Notes under the pieces: generated by a model
The model's input: only the letters and a program-made list of their open reading frames with translations
Database searches by the model: none
What the model was told of the DNA's origin: nothing
Shown: positions 51,530-60,968 of the stretch, one piece after another
Position numbering within the stretch: position 1 is the first letter of the stretch
Layout: every line of letters starts with the position of its first letter
NCBI RefSeq assembly: GCF_007995055.1
Contig: NZ_VOQQ01000001.1
Location: 1,595,001 to 1,659,000 of the forward strand
Origin: Sphingosinicella ginsenosidimutans
Lineage (GTDB): Bacteria > Pseudomonadota > Alphaproteobacteria > Sphingomonadales > Sphingomonadaceae
Reading direction: 5' to 3'
Length of the DNA stretch: 64,000 bases
Made by a program: the position numbers and the translations under genes

Positions 51530-54427
51530 ATGATACCCATTCGCGCGCTGATCCTCGCACTCGCCACCTGTCTCGCCGCCCCCATTCCTGCTTTCGCCCA
51601 GGGCGGGGCGAGCGCGCCCGTCCAGGCGCAGGCACGGGGAGATGCCGACTGGCTCTATCGCGGCAGCGATATCGCGCGCGATCCGAGCTGGCGGTTCGGG
51701 ACGCTCCCCAACGGGCTGCGCTACGCGATCCGGCGGAATGCGCGGCCCGTCGGACAGGTGTCGATCCGCATCCGCATCGACGCCGGCTCGCTGGAGGAAG
51801 CCGACAATGAGCGCGGCTGGGCCCATTTCATGGAGCATATGGCGTTTCGCGGCACCGAGCATTTTCCGGGCGATCAGGCGCGTCTGACCTGGGAGCGTCT
51901 CGGCGCCAGCTTCGGCAGCGACACCAACGCGCAGACCGACGCGACCGACACCGTCTATCAGCTCGATCTGCCGCACGCCGATCGGGCCAGCCTGGACACC
52001 AGCCTCCAGGTCCTCGCCGACATGATGGAGCGCGCGCGGATCGATCCCGAGGCGGTCGCGGCGGAACGTCCGGTGGTGCTTGCCGAAAAGCGCCGGCGGC
52101 CGGAGATCGCGGTGCGCTTCCAGGAGATGCTCCAGCCGCTCATGTACAGCGGGCTGCGCTATGCGGCGCGCGATCCGATCGGGACCGACGAGACGCTGAA
52201 CGCCGCGACCGCCGAAGGGCTGCGCGCCTTCTATCACCGCTGGTACCGGCCCGAGCGGGCGACGGTGGTGATGGTCGGCGATGCCGATCCGGCGATGATG
52301 GAAGAGCTGTTGCGCGCCCGCTTCGGCGATTGGCAGGGCGTTGGCCCGGCGCCGTCGGACCCCGATTTCGGACGCCCGACCGATCCGTCGCGCACCGTCG
52401 CCAACATGGCCTATCCGGGCACGCCGGCGACCGCGATCGTCGGCTGGGTGCGGCCGCATGACGATCAGCCGCTGACCCAGGCGCGGGAGCGCGACTTCAC
52501 CGCCGAGACGCTGGCCGCGGCGATCGTCAACCGCCGGCTCGAGGCGCATGCGCGCGGCACATCGGCCTATATCAGCGCCTCGATCGGCGCGTCGCGCGAA
52601 CGCGACGTGGCGGACACGACGATGCTTCAGGTGCGCGCGCGCGAGGATTGGCAGTCGGCGCTGAACGAGGCCTATGCGATCCTCTCCGATGCGCTCCAGA
52701 CGCCGCCGGGGGCGGACGAGATCGAGCGCGAGATCGCCAATCTGCGGACCGCCGTGGACGCCGCCGTCCAGACCGAGCCGACCGCCATGTCGCAGACCTT
52801 CGCAGACCGCATGGTCGGGGCGATCGACAACGGGTCGCTGGTCGCGAGCGCGGCCACCGTGCGCGACAATTTCATCCGCAACGTGCCGGCGATGACGCCG
52901 GCGGTGGTCCAGGCCGCGTTGCACCGGCTGTTCGAGGGATCGGGGCCGCGGCTGCTGGTCGCGACCGCGGCGCCGGTGGCCGGGGGCGAGACTGCGCTCG
53001 CGCAGGCGCTCGCCGCCGCCCGCGCCGCCGCGCCGGCCCAGCGCACCGCCGTCCGCGCCGTCTCCTTCGACGATCTTCCACGGCTCGGCCCGCCGGGACG
53101 GGAGGTCTCGCGGCGCGAGATCGCCGACATGGGCGTCACCATCGTCACCTTCGCCAACGGATCGACGCTGACGTTCAAGCATACCGAGTTCGATCATGGC
53201 GTGGTCGAGGTACGGCTGCGCTTCGGCCGGGGCATTTCCGGCCTGTCGCCGGACCGGCCCGGCCTTGCCTGGGCGCAGACCCTGGTCGCGGCCTCGGGCG
53301 TTGCCGACATCGACCTTGAGGGCCTCCAGCGGATGCTGACCGGGCGGCGGATCGGCATGGGCTTCACGATCGACGACGACGCCTTCGTCCTCGGCAGCCA
53401 GACGAGCGCGCCCGACCTTCCCGACGAGCTCAGGCTGCTCGCCACCAAGCTGGCCGATCCGGGCTGGGATCCGCGGCTCTTCACGCGCTCGCAGAACGAG
53501 ACGCTGTCGAGCTACGATCTCCAATATGCCTCCGCATCGGCGCGCGCCGGGCGCGAGCTGCGCGGCTTCCTGAGGCCCAACGACAAACGCGTCGCCCCGG
53601 TCGAGCGCGACGTGATCGCCGCGGCGACGCCCGACCAGTTCCGCGCCTTCTATGCGCCGCTGCTCGCCGAGGGGCCGGTCCATGCGATCATCGTCGGCGA
53701 CGTCAGCCTGGACGATGCGGTTGCGGCGATGCTGCCCACCGTCGCCGCGCTGCCGACGCGGCCCGAGCCCGCCGTCGCGCCCGATCCGGCCGCGATCCGT
53801 CCGCCCGCGCCGAATCCGACGCCGGTCACCTTCACGCATCGCGGCGATCCCGACCAGGCCTTCGCGGCGATCGGCTGGACCACCTTCGGCGGCCTCGACA
53901 ATGTCCGCGACCAGCGCGCGCTCGCGCTCGCCGCCAACATCTTCCAGGCGCGCCTGTTCGAACAGCTGCGCGAGCGCGAGGGGGCGACCTATTCGCCCAA
54001 CGCCACCCACAACGCGTCCGAGACCTTCCCCAACTGGGGCGTCTTCTTCGCCGCGGCAGAGGTGAAGCCGGACAATGTGGCGACCTTTTTCCGCATCGCG
54101 CGCGCCATCGTCGCCGATCTTGCCGCCCATCCGGTCGAGGCCGACGAATTCGCCCGCGCGCAGAATCCGGTGATCAGCGGAATCGAGCGCCGGCTGGCGA
54201 CCAACGCCTATTGGGTCGCGGCGCTCGAAGGGTGGGACAGCGATCCACGCCAGATCGCGCGGGTCCGCGACTATCTGTCCGATTATCGCGGGCTGACCGC
54301 GGAAGATGTCCGCCGGGCCGTCGCGACCTGGGTCACGGATCAGGGAGACTGGTCGATGGTCGTTCTCCCCGATAGAAGGGCGACGACGTCGGCAGGAGAG
54401 GGTTCCGCCCCAAGTGGCCAGCAATAG
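51530..54427 (+). CDS. M16-family zinc protease, exported
   Basis: A 965-residue pitrilysin-type peptidase with a signal peptide (ALILALATCLAAPIPAFA). The inverted zinc motif HFMEH is at residues 99-103 and the family's downstream Glu lies in the ERPVVLAEKRR region. The C-terminal half is the usual inactive second M16 unit (VAAATPDQFRAFYAPLLAEG, AFAAIGWTTFGG, LREREGATYSPNATHNAS in pieces). It digests peptides in the periplasm. ATG 51530 begins the signal. Its 3' end overlaps the LytS-type kinase gene by 14 bp. Confidence 0.92.
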   Translation: MIPIRALILALATCLAAPIPAFAQGGASAPVQAQARGDADWLYRGSDIARDPSWRFGTLPNGLRYAIRRNARPVGQVSIRIRIDAGSLEEADNERGWAHFMEHMAFRGTEHFPGDQARLTWERLGASFGSDTNAQTDATDTVYQLDLPHADRASLDTSLQVLADMMERARIDPEAVAAERPVVLAEKRRRPEIAVRFQEMLQPLMYSGLRYAARDPIGTDETLNAATAEGLRAFYHRWYRPERATVVMVGDADPAMMEELLRARFGDWQGVGPAPSDPDFGRPTDPSRTVANMAYPGTPATAIVGWVRPHDDQPLTQARERDFTAETLAAAIVNRRLEAHARGTSAYISASIGASRERDVADTTMLQVRAREDWQSALNEAYAILSDALQTPPGADEIEREIANLRTAVDAAVQTEPTAMSQTFADRMVGAIDNGSLVASAATVRDNFIRNVPAMTPAVVQAALHRLFEGSGPRLLVATAAPVAGGETALAQALAAARAAAPAQRTAVRAVSFDDLPRLGPPGREVSRREIADMGVTIVTFANGSTLTFKHTEFDHGVVEVRLRFGRGISGLSPDRPGLAWAQTLVAASGVADIDLEGLQRMLTGRRIGMGFTIDDDAFVLGSQTSAPDLPDELRLLATKLADPGWDPRLFTRSQNETLSSYDLQYASASARAGRELRGFLRPNDKRVAPVERDVIAAATPDQFRAFYAPLLAEGPVHAIIVGDVSLDDAVAAMLPTVAALPTRPEPAVAPDPAAIRPPAPNPTPVTFTHRGDPDQAFAAIGWTTFGGLDNVRDQRALALAANIFQARLFEQLREREGATYSPNATHNASETFPNWGVFFAAAEVKPDNVATFFRIARAIVADLAAHPVEADEFARAQNPVISGIERRLATNAYWVAALEGWDSDPRQIARVRDYLSDYRGLTAEDVRRAVATWVTDQGDWSMVVLPDRRATTSAGEGSAPSGQQ

Positions 54428-55586
54428 CGCCGCCCCCATCGCCGCCGCCGCGCCCGCGGCGCCGCTGACCGGCGAGGCTCCGCAGCAGCCCAATCCGTTC
54501 CGGCTGCGCGGCCGCCCCTTTTTCGAGGACAAGAACCGGGCCTTCTGGACGCTCCAGACCGTCGGCTGGAGCGGCTATTTCGTGCTCCGCACGCTCACCG
54601 GCCTCGCCAATGCGATGGAGTGGAGCTACATGCTCCACACGCTGCTGCTGACCGCGACCGGTTATTCGATCACGCTGCTCATGGCGGCGGCGTTCCGCCG
54701 GCTGATCCGGATGCGGGAAATCTTCACCTGGGCGGGATCGATCCTGATCGTGGTCGTCGCCGCCGCCGCCTTCTCCGCGATCGAGACGTGGAGCTACGCG
54801 ACCTTCATCCAGCCCGGCAGCCGCCCGGAGGGAGTCCGGTTTCTCGGCGCGATCATCCTGACCGTGACCCTGCTCATCGCCTGGTCGGCCCTTTATTACA
54901 GCATCAATTTCTACCTGCTGCTCGAGGAACAGACCGATCGGCTGCTGCGGCTTGAAAGCACCGCGTCCAACGCCCAACTCGCGATGCTTCGCTACCAGCT
55001 CAATCCGCACTTCCTTTTCAATACGTTGAATTCCATCTCGACCCTCGTGCTCCTGAAGCAGACCGATCGCGCCAACGCCATGCTGTCGCGGCTGTCGTCC
55101 TTCCTGCGCTACACATTGGTCAACGAATCGATCGCGCGCGTCACGGTGGCGCAGGAGATCGAGACGTTGAAGCTCTACCTAGAGATCGAGAAGATGCGCT
55201 TCGAGGAGCGGCTGCGTCCGCATTTCCAGGTCGATCCCGATGCGGAAGGCGCCCTGCTTCCCTCGCTGCTGCTTCAGCCGCTCATCGAAAATGCGATCAA
55301 ATATGCGGTCACGCCGCAGGAGGAGGGGGCCGACATCGCGATCCAGGCGCGCCGCCAGGGCGACCGGGTCGCCATCACCGTCGTCGACACCGGTCCCGGC
55401 GCCGACGCCGCCTATCAGACCCGCGCCGAGCAATCGACCGGCGTCGGGCTGGCGAACATTCGCGACCGCCTGGCGCAGGCCTATGGCGACAACCATCGTT
55501 TCGAGACACAGTCGGACATTACGGGGGGCTTCCGCGTTTTCATCGAAATTCCCTATCAGATCGAAACAGCCGAGGAGCCGAAATGA
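54414..55586 (+). CDS. LytS/YehU-type sensor histidine kinase
   Basis: A 390-residue membrane kinase. Four membrane segments lie at about residues 50-170 (VGWSGYFVLRTLTGLANAM, TATGYSITLLMAAAF, AGSILIVVVAAAAFSAIE, TVTLLIAWSALYYSINFYLL). The phospho-acceptor His is in LRYQLNPHFLFNTLNSIS, and the ATPase has PLIENAIKYA and VVDTGPGADA...GVGLANIRDRL. The start is GTG 54414, which overlaps the protease end by 14 bp; the best ribosome binding site (GGAGAGGG) lies 14-21 bp upstream. It is coupled to its regulator by ATGA. Confidence 0.92.
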   Translation: MASNSAAPIAAAAPAAPLTGEAPQQPNPFRLRGRPFFEDKNRAFWTLQTVGWSGYFVLRTLTGLANAMEWSYMLHTLLLTATGYSITLLMAAAFRRLIRMREIFTWAGSILIVVVAAAAFSAIETWSYATFIQPGSRPEGVRFLGAIILTVTLLIAWSALYYSINFYLLLEEQTDRLLRLESTASNAQLAMLRYQLNPHFLFNTLNSISTLVLLKQTDRANAMLSRLSSFLRYTLVNESIARVTVAQEIETLKLYLEIEKMRFEERLRPHFQVDPDAEGALLPSLLLQPLIENAIKYAVTPQEEGADIAIQARRQGDRVAITVVDTGPGADAAYQTRAEQSTGVGLANIRDRLAQAYGDNHRFETQSDITGGFRVFIEIPYQIETAEEPK

Positions 55587-56389
55587 CCATCCGCACCATC
55601 CTGGTGGACGACGAGACGCTGGCCATTCAGGGCCTGCAACTGCGCCTCCAGGCGCATGAGGATGTCGAGATCATCGATACCTGCTCGAACGGACGCGAGG
55701 CGATCCGGTCGATCAAGACGCACAAGCCCGATCTCGTCTTCCTCGACATCCAGATGCCGGGCTTCGACGGCTTTTCCGTGATCCAGGGCCTGATGGAGGT
55801 CGAGCCGCCGCTCTTCGTCTTCGTCACCGCCTATGTCGACCATGCGTTGCGCGCGTTCGAGGCGGATGCGGTGGACTATCTGATGAAGCCGGTCGAGGAA
55901 GCCCGGCTGGCCGACACGATGGACCGCGTGCGCCAGCGCCTTGCCGAGAAGCGCGGCGCCGAGGAGGTGGCTGCGCTCAAGGAGGTGCTGGCCGAGGTCG
56001 CGCCCGAGGCGATGGAGAATGTCGAGGCCGCGACCGGCGACGACGCCCACGCCGCCAGCCGCTACGAGCGGATGATCAACATCAAGGACCGCGGCCAGAT
56101 TTTCCGCGTCGATGTCGATACGATCGAGAGCGTCGAGGCCGCCGGCGACTATATGTGCATCAAGACGGGCGATAACACGCTGATCCTTCGCGAGACGATG
56201 AAGGACCTGGAAAAGCGGCTCGATCCGCGCCGGTTCCAGCGCGTCCACCGTTCGACCATCGTCAATCTCGATCAGGTCCGCCAGGTGAAGCCGCACACCA
56301 ATGGCGAATGCTTCCTGGTGCTCGACAGCGGCAGCCAGGTGAAGGTGAGCCGCTCCTACCGCGACGTCGTCGCGCGCTTCGTGCATTGA
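55583..56389 (+). CDS. LytTR-family response regulator
   Basis: A 268-residue regulator paired with the upstream kinase. The receiver (residues 1-125) has acidic DDE at 9-11, phospho-acceptor Asp55 in LVFLDIQMPG, FVTAY and DYLMKPVE. A linker with a helical AlaGlu-rich stretch leads to the LytTR DNA-binding domain (IFRVDVDTIESVEAAGDYMCI, FQRVHRSTIVNLDQVRQV, VKVSRSYRDVV). It overlaps the kinase by 4 bp. Targets are unknown. Confidence 0.95.
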   Translation: MTIRTILVDDETLAIQGLQLRLQAHEDVEIIDTCSNGREAIRSIKTHKPDLVFLDIQMPGFDGFSVIQGLMEVEPPLFVFVTAYVDHALRAFEADAVDYLMKPVEEARLADTMDRVRQRLAEKRGAEEVAALKEVLAEVAPEAMENVEAATGDDAHAASRYERMINIKDRGQIFRVDVDTIESVEAAGDYMCIKTGDNTLILRETMKDLEKRLDPRRFQRVHRSTIVNLDQVRQVKPHTNGECFLVLDSGSQVKVSRSYRDVVARFVH

Positions 56390-56441
56390 GGGCGGCGCCC
56401 GCCAGGGTGGATATCTCGCCGCGGCATCGGGGGAGGATGTG

Positions 56442-57203
56442 ATGACCGATATGGCCGCCAAAGCCCGCGCCTTTGCCGCGCTCCATGTGCCAGGCGATCC
56501 GCTGATCCTGTTCAACGCCTGGGATCCGGGCAGCGCGCGCGCCGTGGCGCTGGCCGGGGCGAAGGCGATCGCGACCGGAAGCTGGTCGGTCGCGGCGGCC
56601 AACGGCTTCGACGATGCCGAGGCGTTGCCGATCAACCTCGCCATCGACAATGCGGCGCGGATCGTCGCCGCCGTCGATCTGCCGGTGACGATCGACTTCG
56701 AGGGCGGCTATGCGACCGATCCGTCGGGGCTGGGCGAGCATTTCGCCTGGCTTGCCAAGACGGGCGCCGTCGGCTGCAATTTCGAGGATCAGATCGTTGG
56801 CGGCGAGGGCCTCCATGCGCCCGCCGATCAGGCGGCGCGCATCCGCGCCGCGCGCGCGGCCGTGGGTCCGGATTTCTTCATCAACGCGCGCACCGACATC
56901 TTCCTTCAGGCGAGTGCCGACACGCACGACGATGCGAAGGTCGATGCCGCGATCGAGCGCGCCGGCGCTTATGCCGAAGCGGGTGCGAGCGGCTTCTTCG
57001 TGCCCGGCCTCGTCGATCTGAGATTGCTCGAACGGGTCTGCTCCGCCTCGCCATTGCCGGTCAACTTCATGGCCTTTCCCGGCGCCCCGGAGGCGAACGC
57101 GGTCGCGCAGGCTGGCGTCGCCCGGATCAGCCACGGCCCCGGCCCCTATCGGATCGCGATGGAGGCGCTGAAAGCGGCGGCGGAGCAGGTGTACCGCGAC
57201 TGA
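56442..57203 (+). CDS. Isocitrate lyase/PEP mutase-family protein
   Basis: A 253-residue alpha/beta-barrel enzyme of the ICL/PEPM superfamily: FNAWDPGSARAVALAGAKAIATGSWSVA at the start (in parts), the metal site in VTIDFEGGYA, CNFEDQIVGG and FFINARTDIFL. Members cleave or isomerise 2-methylisocitrate, oxaloacetate-like or phosphonate substrates; the cysteine of isocitrate lyase (KKCGH) is absent, so PEP mutase-like or oxaloacetate hydrolase-like activity is more likely. ATG 56442 follows GGGGGAGG; GTG 56439 is in frame. Confidence 0.85.
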   Translation: MTDMAAKARAFAALHVPGDPLILFNAWDPGSARAVALAGAKAIATGSWSVAAANGFDDAEALPINLAIDNAARIVAAVDLPVTIDFEGGYATDPSGLGEHFAWLAKTGAVGCNFEDQIVGGEGLHAPADQAARIRAARAAVGPDFFINARTDIFLQASADTHDDAKVDAAIERAGAYAEAGASGFFVPGLVDLRLLERVCSASPLPVNFMAFPGAPEANAVAQAGVARISHGPGPYRIAMEALKAAAEQVYRD

Positions 57204-57223
57204 CGCGTTTGGCCCTTGCCGTG

Positions 57224-57249
57224 CGCGCCGAAGCTTATAGCTTCGCGCG
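57224..57249 (+). promoter_or_regulatory. Hairpin abutting the DUF6445 start codon
   Basis: CGCGC-(c)-GAAGCT (57224-57235) pairs with AGCTTC-GCGCG (57239-57249), an 11-bp stem with one bulged base and a TAT loop. The 3' arm ends at the base before ATG 57250 and leaves no free Shine-Dalgarno sequence. It may be an operator, an RNA hairpin controlling translation, or the terminator of the preceding gene. Confidence 0.6.
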
Positions 57250-57855
57250 ATGCTGCCGTCCGTCCTGATCGTCGACAATTTCCTGGCCGACCCGATGGCC
57301 GCGCGCCAGGCCGCGCTCGCGCTCGATTACGATCCCGGCTTCAAGAAGGGCAATTATCCGGGCCTGCTGTCGACCCGGCCGCTCGCGATCGGCGGGCTCG
57401 ACGATGCGGTGGCCGGGCTGATCGGGCGCCCCGTCCGGCCGCAACCGGGCACCAGCCACGGCCATTGCCGGCTGACGCTCGCGCGGGAGAAGGGCCGGTC
57501 CGGGGTCCATATCGATCCGTGCTTCTATTCGGGGATCCTCTTCCTCACGCTTCCCGAACATTGCCGCGGCGGCACCGATTTCTACCGGCATCGGCGAACC
57601 GGTCTCGATCGCGTGCCGGAGGACCGGCTGGACATGGTCCGCGCGGGCTATGACGATCCCAACCGGCTCGTCGAGGAGGTGGTCAACCAGGATACGCTGA
57701 AGCCGTCGCGATGGGAGCGCAGCTTCACCGCGCCGATGCGCTTCAACCGGCTGCTTCTGTTCAGCCCGTGGATGTTCCACAATTCCGGCGCCGGCTTCGG
57801 CGACCGGCCGGACAATGGCCGGCTGGTCCACCTGATGTTCTTCGCGGCCGCCTGA
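57250..57855 (+). CDS. DUF6445 family protein
   Basis: A 201-residue protein with PSVLIVDNFLADPMAARQAAL, YPGLLSTRPL, HIDPCFYSGILFLTLPEHCRGGTDFYRH and WERSFTAPMRFNRLLLFSPWMFHNSG. The His-x-Asp in GVHIDPCFYSG and later His residues recall 2-oxoglutarate oxygenase barrels. DUF6445 proteins are often seen with TonB-linked uptake and tryptophan halogenase-like genes in this group; here it stands alone. ATG 57250 is directly preceded by a hairpin. Its stop is 2 bp from the convergent pepN stop. Confidence 0.75.
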   Translation: MLPSVLIVDNFLADPMAARQAALALDYDPGFKKGNYPGLLSTRPLAIGGLDDAVAGLIGRPVRPQPGTSHGHCRLTLAREKGRSGVHIDPCFYSGILFLTLPEHCRGGTDFYRHRRTGLDRVPEDRLDMVRAGYDDPNRLVEEVVNQDTLKPSRWERSFTAPMRFNRLLLFSPWMFHNSGAGFGDRPDNGRLVHLMFFAAA

Positions 57856-57857
57856 GC

Positions 57858-60440
57858 TCAGGCGAGGCTCTTCGAGGCCTGTTCGAACACATCCTTGCTG
57901 AGGCCGGGCGTCGCGACCATCCGCTCCAGCTCGGCCCTCATCAGCGCGGCGCGGCCCTCGTCGAAGCGGCGCCAGCGGCCGAGCGGCGGCACCAGCTTGG
58001 CCGCGGTCTGCGGATTGAGCTTGTCCTCGGCCAGGATCATGTCGGCAAGGAATCGGTAGCCCCGGCCGGACGCATCGTGAAACGCGCGCTGGTTGACCGA
58101 GAAAGCGGCAACGAGCGAGCGCAGCCGGTTCGGATTGGCCAGCGTGAAATCGGGATGCCCGGCCAGCGCCTCGACCTGATCGAGCACATCGTCGCGGGTC
58201 GACAACGCCTGGGTCGTGAACCATTTGTCGAGCACAAGGCCATTGGTCCGGTAGCGTTCGTAAAAGGCCTGGAGCGCCGCATCGCGCTCGGCGGAATAGC
58301 CGTTGACGAGCACGCCGAGCGCGCCCTGGCGATCGGTCATGTTGTCGGATTCGTCATATTGCCGCTTGGCCAGCGCCGCCGCGTCCGGCGCGCCGGTCGC
58401 CGCGATATAGCCGAGCGCGATCGTCTTCAGCCGGCGGGCGCCCTTGGCCGCCGGATTATAGGCGTAGCGATTGGCGACATGGGCCCGGTAGGCATCGCGC
58501 CACAGCGGCTCGAGCGTCCTGCCGAGATCCGCTCGCAGCGCCTCGCGCCGCGCCCGGATCGCCTCCGGATCGACCACCGCCATGCGATCGCCGATGAAGG
58601 ATTCGCTGGGCAGCAGCACCGCTTCCGCGATGAAGGCGGGATCGAGATTCGCGTCGGTGAGCGTCTGGCGCACCGCCTCGATCACCGGGGCGTGATCGGC
58701 CCCGCCCGTCGAGACCGCCGCGGTCAGCGTGTCCAGCATGAGCTGCTGCATCGCCTCGTAGCGGGCGAACGGATCGTCGTCGTGCGCGGACAGGAAGGCG
58801 AGGTCGACCGCACTCCGATCGGTCTCGACAATGACGGGCGCCGAAAAGTCGCGATTGATCGACAGGACGGGGCGCGCCGGCGCGCCATCGAGAGCGATCT
58901 CGTCGCTGGCCTTGTCGAGCACGATCAGCCGCTCGTCGGTCGGCCGTCCGGTCGCCTCGTCGAGCAGTGCGATCCTCAGCGGGATCGGCATCGGCTGCTT
59001 GACCGGCTGACCCGGCGTCGGCGGCACCTCCTGCTCCAGCGCGACATGGACGCCTTCGGTCCGGTTCACCAGCCGCGCCTTGATCCGCGGCGTGCCGGCC
59101 TGGCTGTACCACAAGCGGAAGTGCGACAGATCGACGCCGCTCGCATCCTCCATCGCCTTGACGAAATCCTCGCACGTCACCGCCTGGCCGTCGTGGCGCG
59201 AGAAATAGAGGTCGGTACCCGCGCGGAACCGCTCCGGGCCGAGGATGGTGTGCATCATCCTGATGACCTCGGCGCCCTTGTTGTAGACGGTCGCGGTGTA
59301 GAAGTTCGAAATCTCGATATAGGAATCGGGCCGCACCGGATGGGCGAGCGGCCCTGCATCCTCCGGAAACTGGGCGGCGCGAAGCATCTTCACGTCCTCG
59401 ATCCGCTTCACCGCATGGCTGCCCATGTCGGCCGAGAAGCTCTGGTCGCGGAAGACGGTGAAGCCCTCCTTGAGGCTCAGCTGGAACCAGTCACGGCAGG
59501 TGACGCGGTCGCCCGACCAGTTGTGGAAATATTCATGCGCCACCACGCCGGCGATGGCGTCATAATCCGCGTCGGTCGCGGTATCCGGGTCGGCCAGGAC
59601 GTAACGCGAGTTGAAGATGTTGAGGCCCTTATTCTCCATCGCGCCGAAGTTGAAGTCGTCCACCGCGACGATGTTGAAGATGTCGAGGTCATACTCGCGC
59701 CCATAGACCTCCTCGTCCCACTTCATCGCCGCCTTGAGGCTCGCCATGGCGTGCGCGGTCTTGGGAAGATCGCCCGCGCGCACCCAGATGCCGAGATCGA
59801 CCTTGCGGCCCGACATGGTGGTGAACGTATCGCGGTTCGCGACCAGGTCGCCGGCCACCATCGCGAAGAGGTAGCAGGGCTTGGGGAACGGATCGTGCCA
59901 CTCGGCCCAATGGGTGCCCCCTTCGCCTTCGCCCGACGCAACCAGGTCGCCATTGGCGAGCAGGACCGGATAGAGCGCCTTGTCGCCGCTCATCCGCAGC
60001 TTGTAGCGCGACAGCACGTCGGGCCGGTCGGGGAAGGGGGTGATGCGGCGAAAACCCTGCGCCTCGCACTGCGTGCACAGCATCGCGTTCGATTCATAAA
60101 GGCCCATGAGCTGGGTGTTGGCGCGCGGCGCGATCCGGACCTCGGTCTCGACGGTCGCGGATTCGCCCTCGATCGGGACGCGCAGCACCTGATCTTCGTA
60201 CCAGTAATTGACCGGCTCGCCGTTCAGCGTGACGCGGTGGATCGCCTCCACCTCCGAATTGAGCAGCAGCGGCCGTCGGTGGCTGCCGTTGCGGCGGACC
60301 TGCAACGTCGCGCGGACGATCGTCCGCTCCGCCCCGAGCCGGAAATCCAGGCTGATGTCGGGGACGAGCCAGTCGGGCGGAGAATAATCCTCGCGGCGGA
60401 TGACGGGCGGCGCGCCCGTGGTCTTGTTGACGTCCAGCAT
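57858..60440 (-). CDS. pepN: Aminopeptidase N
   Basis: A cytosolic M1 zinc aminopeptidase of 860 residues that removes N-terminal residues from peptides. GAMEN (266-270) binds the substrate N-terminus; HEYFH (302-306) with the later Glu in LKEGFTVFRDQ completes the zinc site. SRYKLRM and CTQCEAQGFRRITPFPDRPDVL are typical of the E. coli-like PepN subfamily, and the C-terminal ARM-like domain is complete. ATG 60440 begins MLDVNKTT. No signal peptide is present. Confidence 0.96.
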   Translation of the reverse strand: MLDVNKTTGAPPVIRREDYSPPDWLVPDISLDFRLGAERTIVRATLQVRRNGSHRRPLLLNSEVEAIHRVTLNGEPVNYWYEDQVLRVPIEGESATVETEVRIAPRANTQLMGLYESNAMLCTQCEAQGFRRITPFPDRPDVLSRYKLRMSGDKALYPVLLANGDLVASGEGEGGTHWAEWHDPFPKPCYLFAMVAGDLVANRDTFTTMSGRKVDLGIWVRAGDLPKTAHAMASLKAAMKWDEEVYGREYDLDIFNIVAVDDFNFGAMENKGLNIFNSRYVLADPDTATDADYDAIAGVVAHEYFHNWSGDRVTCRDWFQLSLKEGFTVFRDQSFSADMGSHAVKRIEDVKMLRAAQFPEDAGPLAHPVRPDSYIEISNFYTATVYNKGAEVIRMMHTILGPERFRAGTDLYFSRHDGQAVTCEDFVKAMEDASGVDLSHFRLWYSQAGTPRIKARLVNRTEGVHVALEQEVPPTPGQPVKQPMPIPLRIALLDEATGRPTDERLIVLDKASDEIALDGAPARPVLSINRDFSAPVIVETDRSAVDLAFLSAHDDDPFARYEAMQQLMLDTLTAAVSTGGADHAPVIEAVRQTLTDANLDPAFIAEAVLLPSESFIGDRMAVVDPEAIRARREALRADLGRTLEPLWRDAYRAHVANRYAYNPAAKGARRLKTIALGYIAATGAPDAAALAKRQYDESDNMTDRQGALGVLVNGYSAERDAALQAFYERYRTNGLVLDKWFTTQALSTRDDVLDQVEALAGHPDFTLANPNRLRSLVAAFSVNQRAFHDASGRGYRFLADMILAEDKLNPQTAAKLVPPLGRWRRFDEGRAALMRAELERMVATPGLSKDVFEQASKSLA

Positions 60441-60557
60441 GTCCGGAACCTAGGCTCGCCGGCCGGCGCACGCAATCGCGGCGGCCCGACGAGTCGGGCG
60501 GTTCAACCAAATCGCCGCTTTGCGCGTTATGCCCGCCGCCCAGATCAGGAGGTTGCC

Positions 60558-60968
60558 ATGATGCCTCTCCGCACGCTTCTTCCCGCCCTCGTCCTCCTCG
60601 CCGCCACCGGGTCGACAAGCTCCGGCCTCGCTCGCAGCGCCGCGCCCGCGCCGCACGGGGACGAATGTTTCAATGTCCGCTCGGTCGTCGACTACAGTTC
60701 GGCGGGGCGCGATGCGATCAACGTGCGTGTCGGCGGCAACCGCTACTACCGGCTCGATATTCTGGGGACCTGCCCGGACATCGATCTCAACTTCCGCCTG
60801 GGCCTGCGCTCGCGTTCGGGATCGAGCTGGATCTGCCATGACACGGACGCCGAAGTGATCGCGCGGGGCCCCTTCGGCCAGCCGGATCGCTGCCCGGTCG
60901 TCGGGATGCGCCAGCTCAGCGCCGAAGAGGTTGCTGCGATCCGGCATCCCCCGCGGCATCGACGCTGA
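60558..60968 (+). CDS. DUF6491-like exported protein
   Basis: A 136-residue protein with a signal peptide (LLPALVLLAATGSTSSG). The mature part has ECFNVRSVVDYSS, NRYYRLDILGTCPDI and a late DRCPVVGMRQLS, the Cys/Asp pattern of small sphingomonad DUF6491-type proteins. Two adjacent ATG codons (60558, 60561) follow AGGAGG. Its last 53 bp overlap, on the opposite strand, the end of the EamA gene. A GCCCGAC-GA-GTCGGGC dyad (60484-60499) lies upstream. No function is known. Confidence 0.72.
   Translation: MMPLRTLLPALVLLAATGSTSSGLARSAAPAPHGDECFNVRSVVDYSSAGRDAINVRVGGNRYYRLDILGTCPDIDLNFRLGLRSRSGSSWICHDTDAEVIARGPFGQPDRCPVVGMRQLSAEEVAAIRHPPRHRR

Noticed and set aside
57711..60968. A 1085-codon plus-strand frame antisense to pepN
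   Set aside because: PepN has all M1 motifs on the minus strand. Only the last 137 codons of the plus frame, from ATG 60558 with AGGAGG and a signal peptide, look real.
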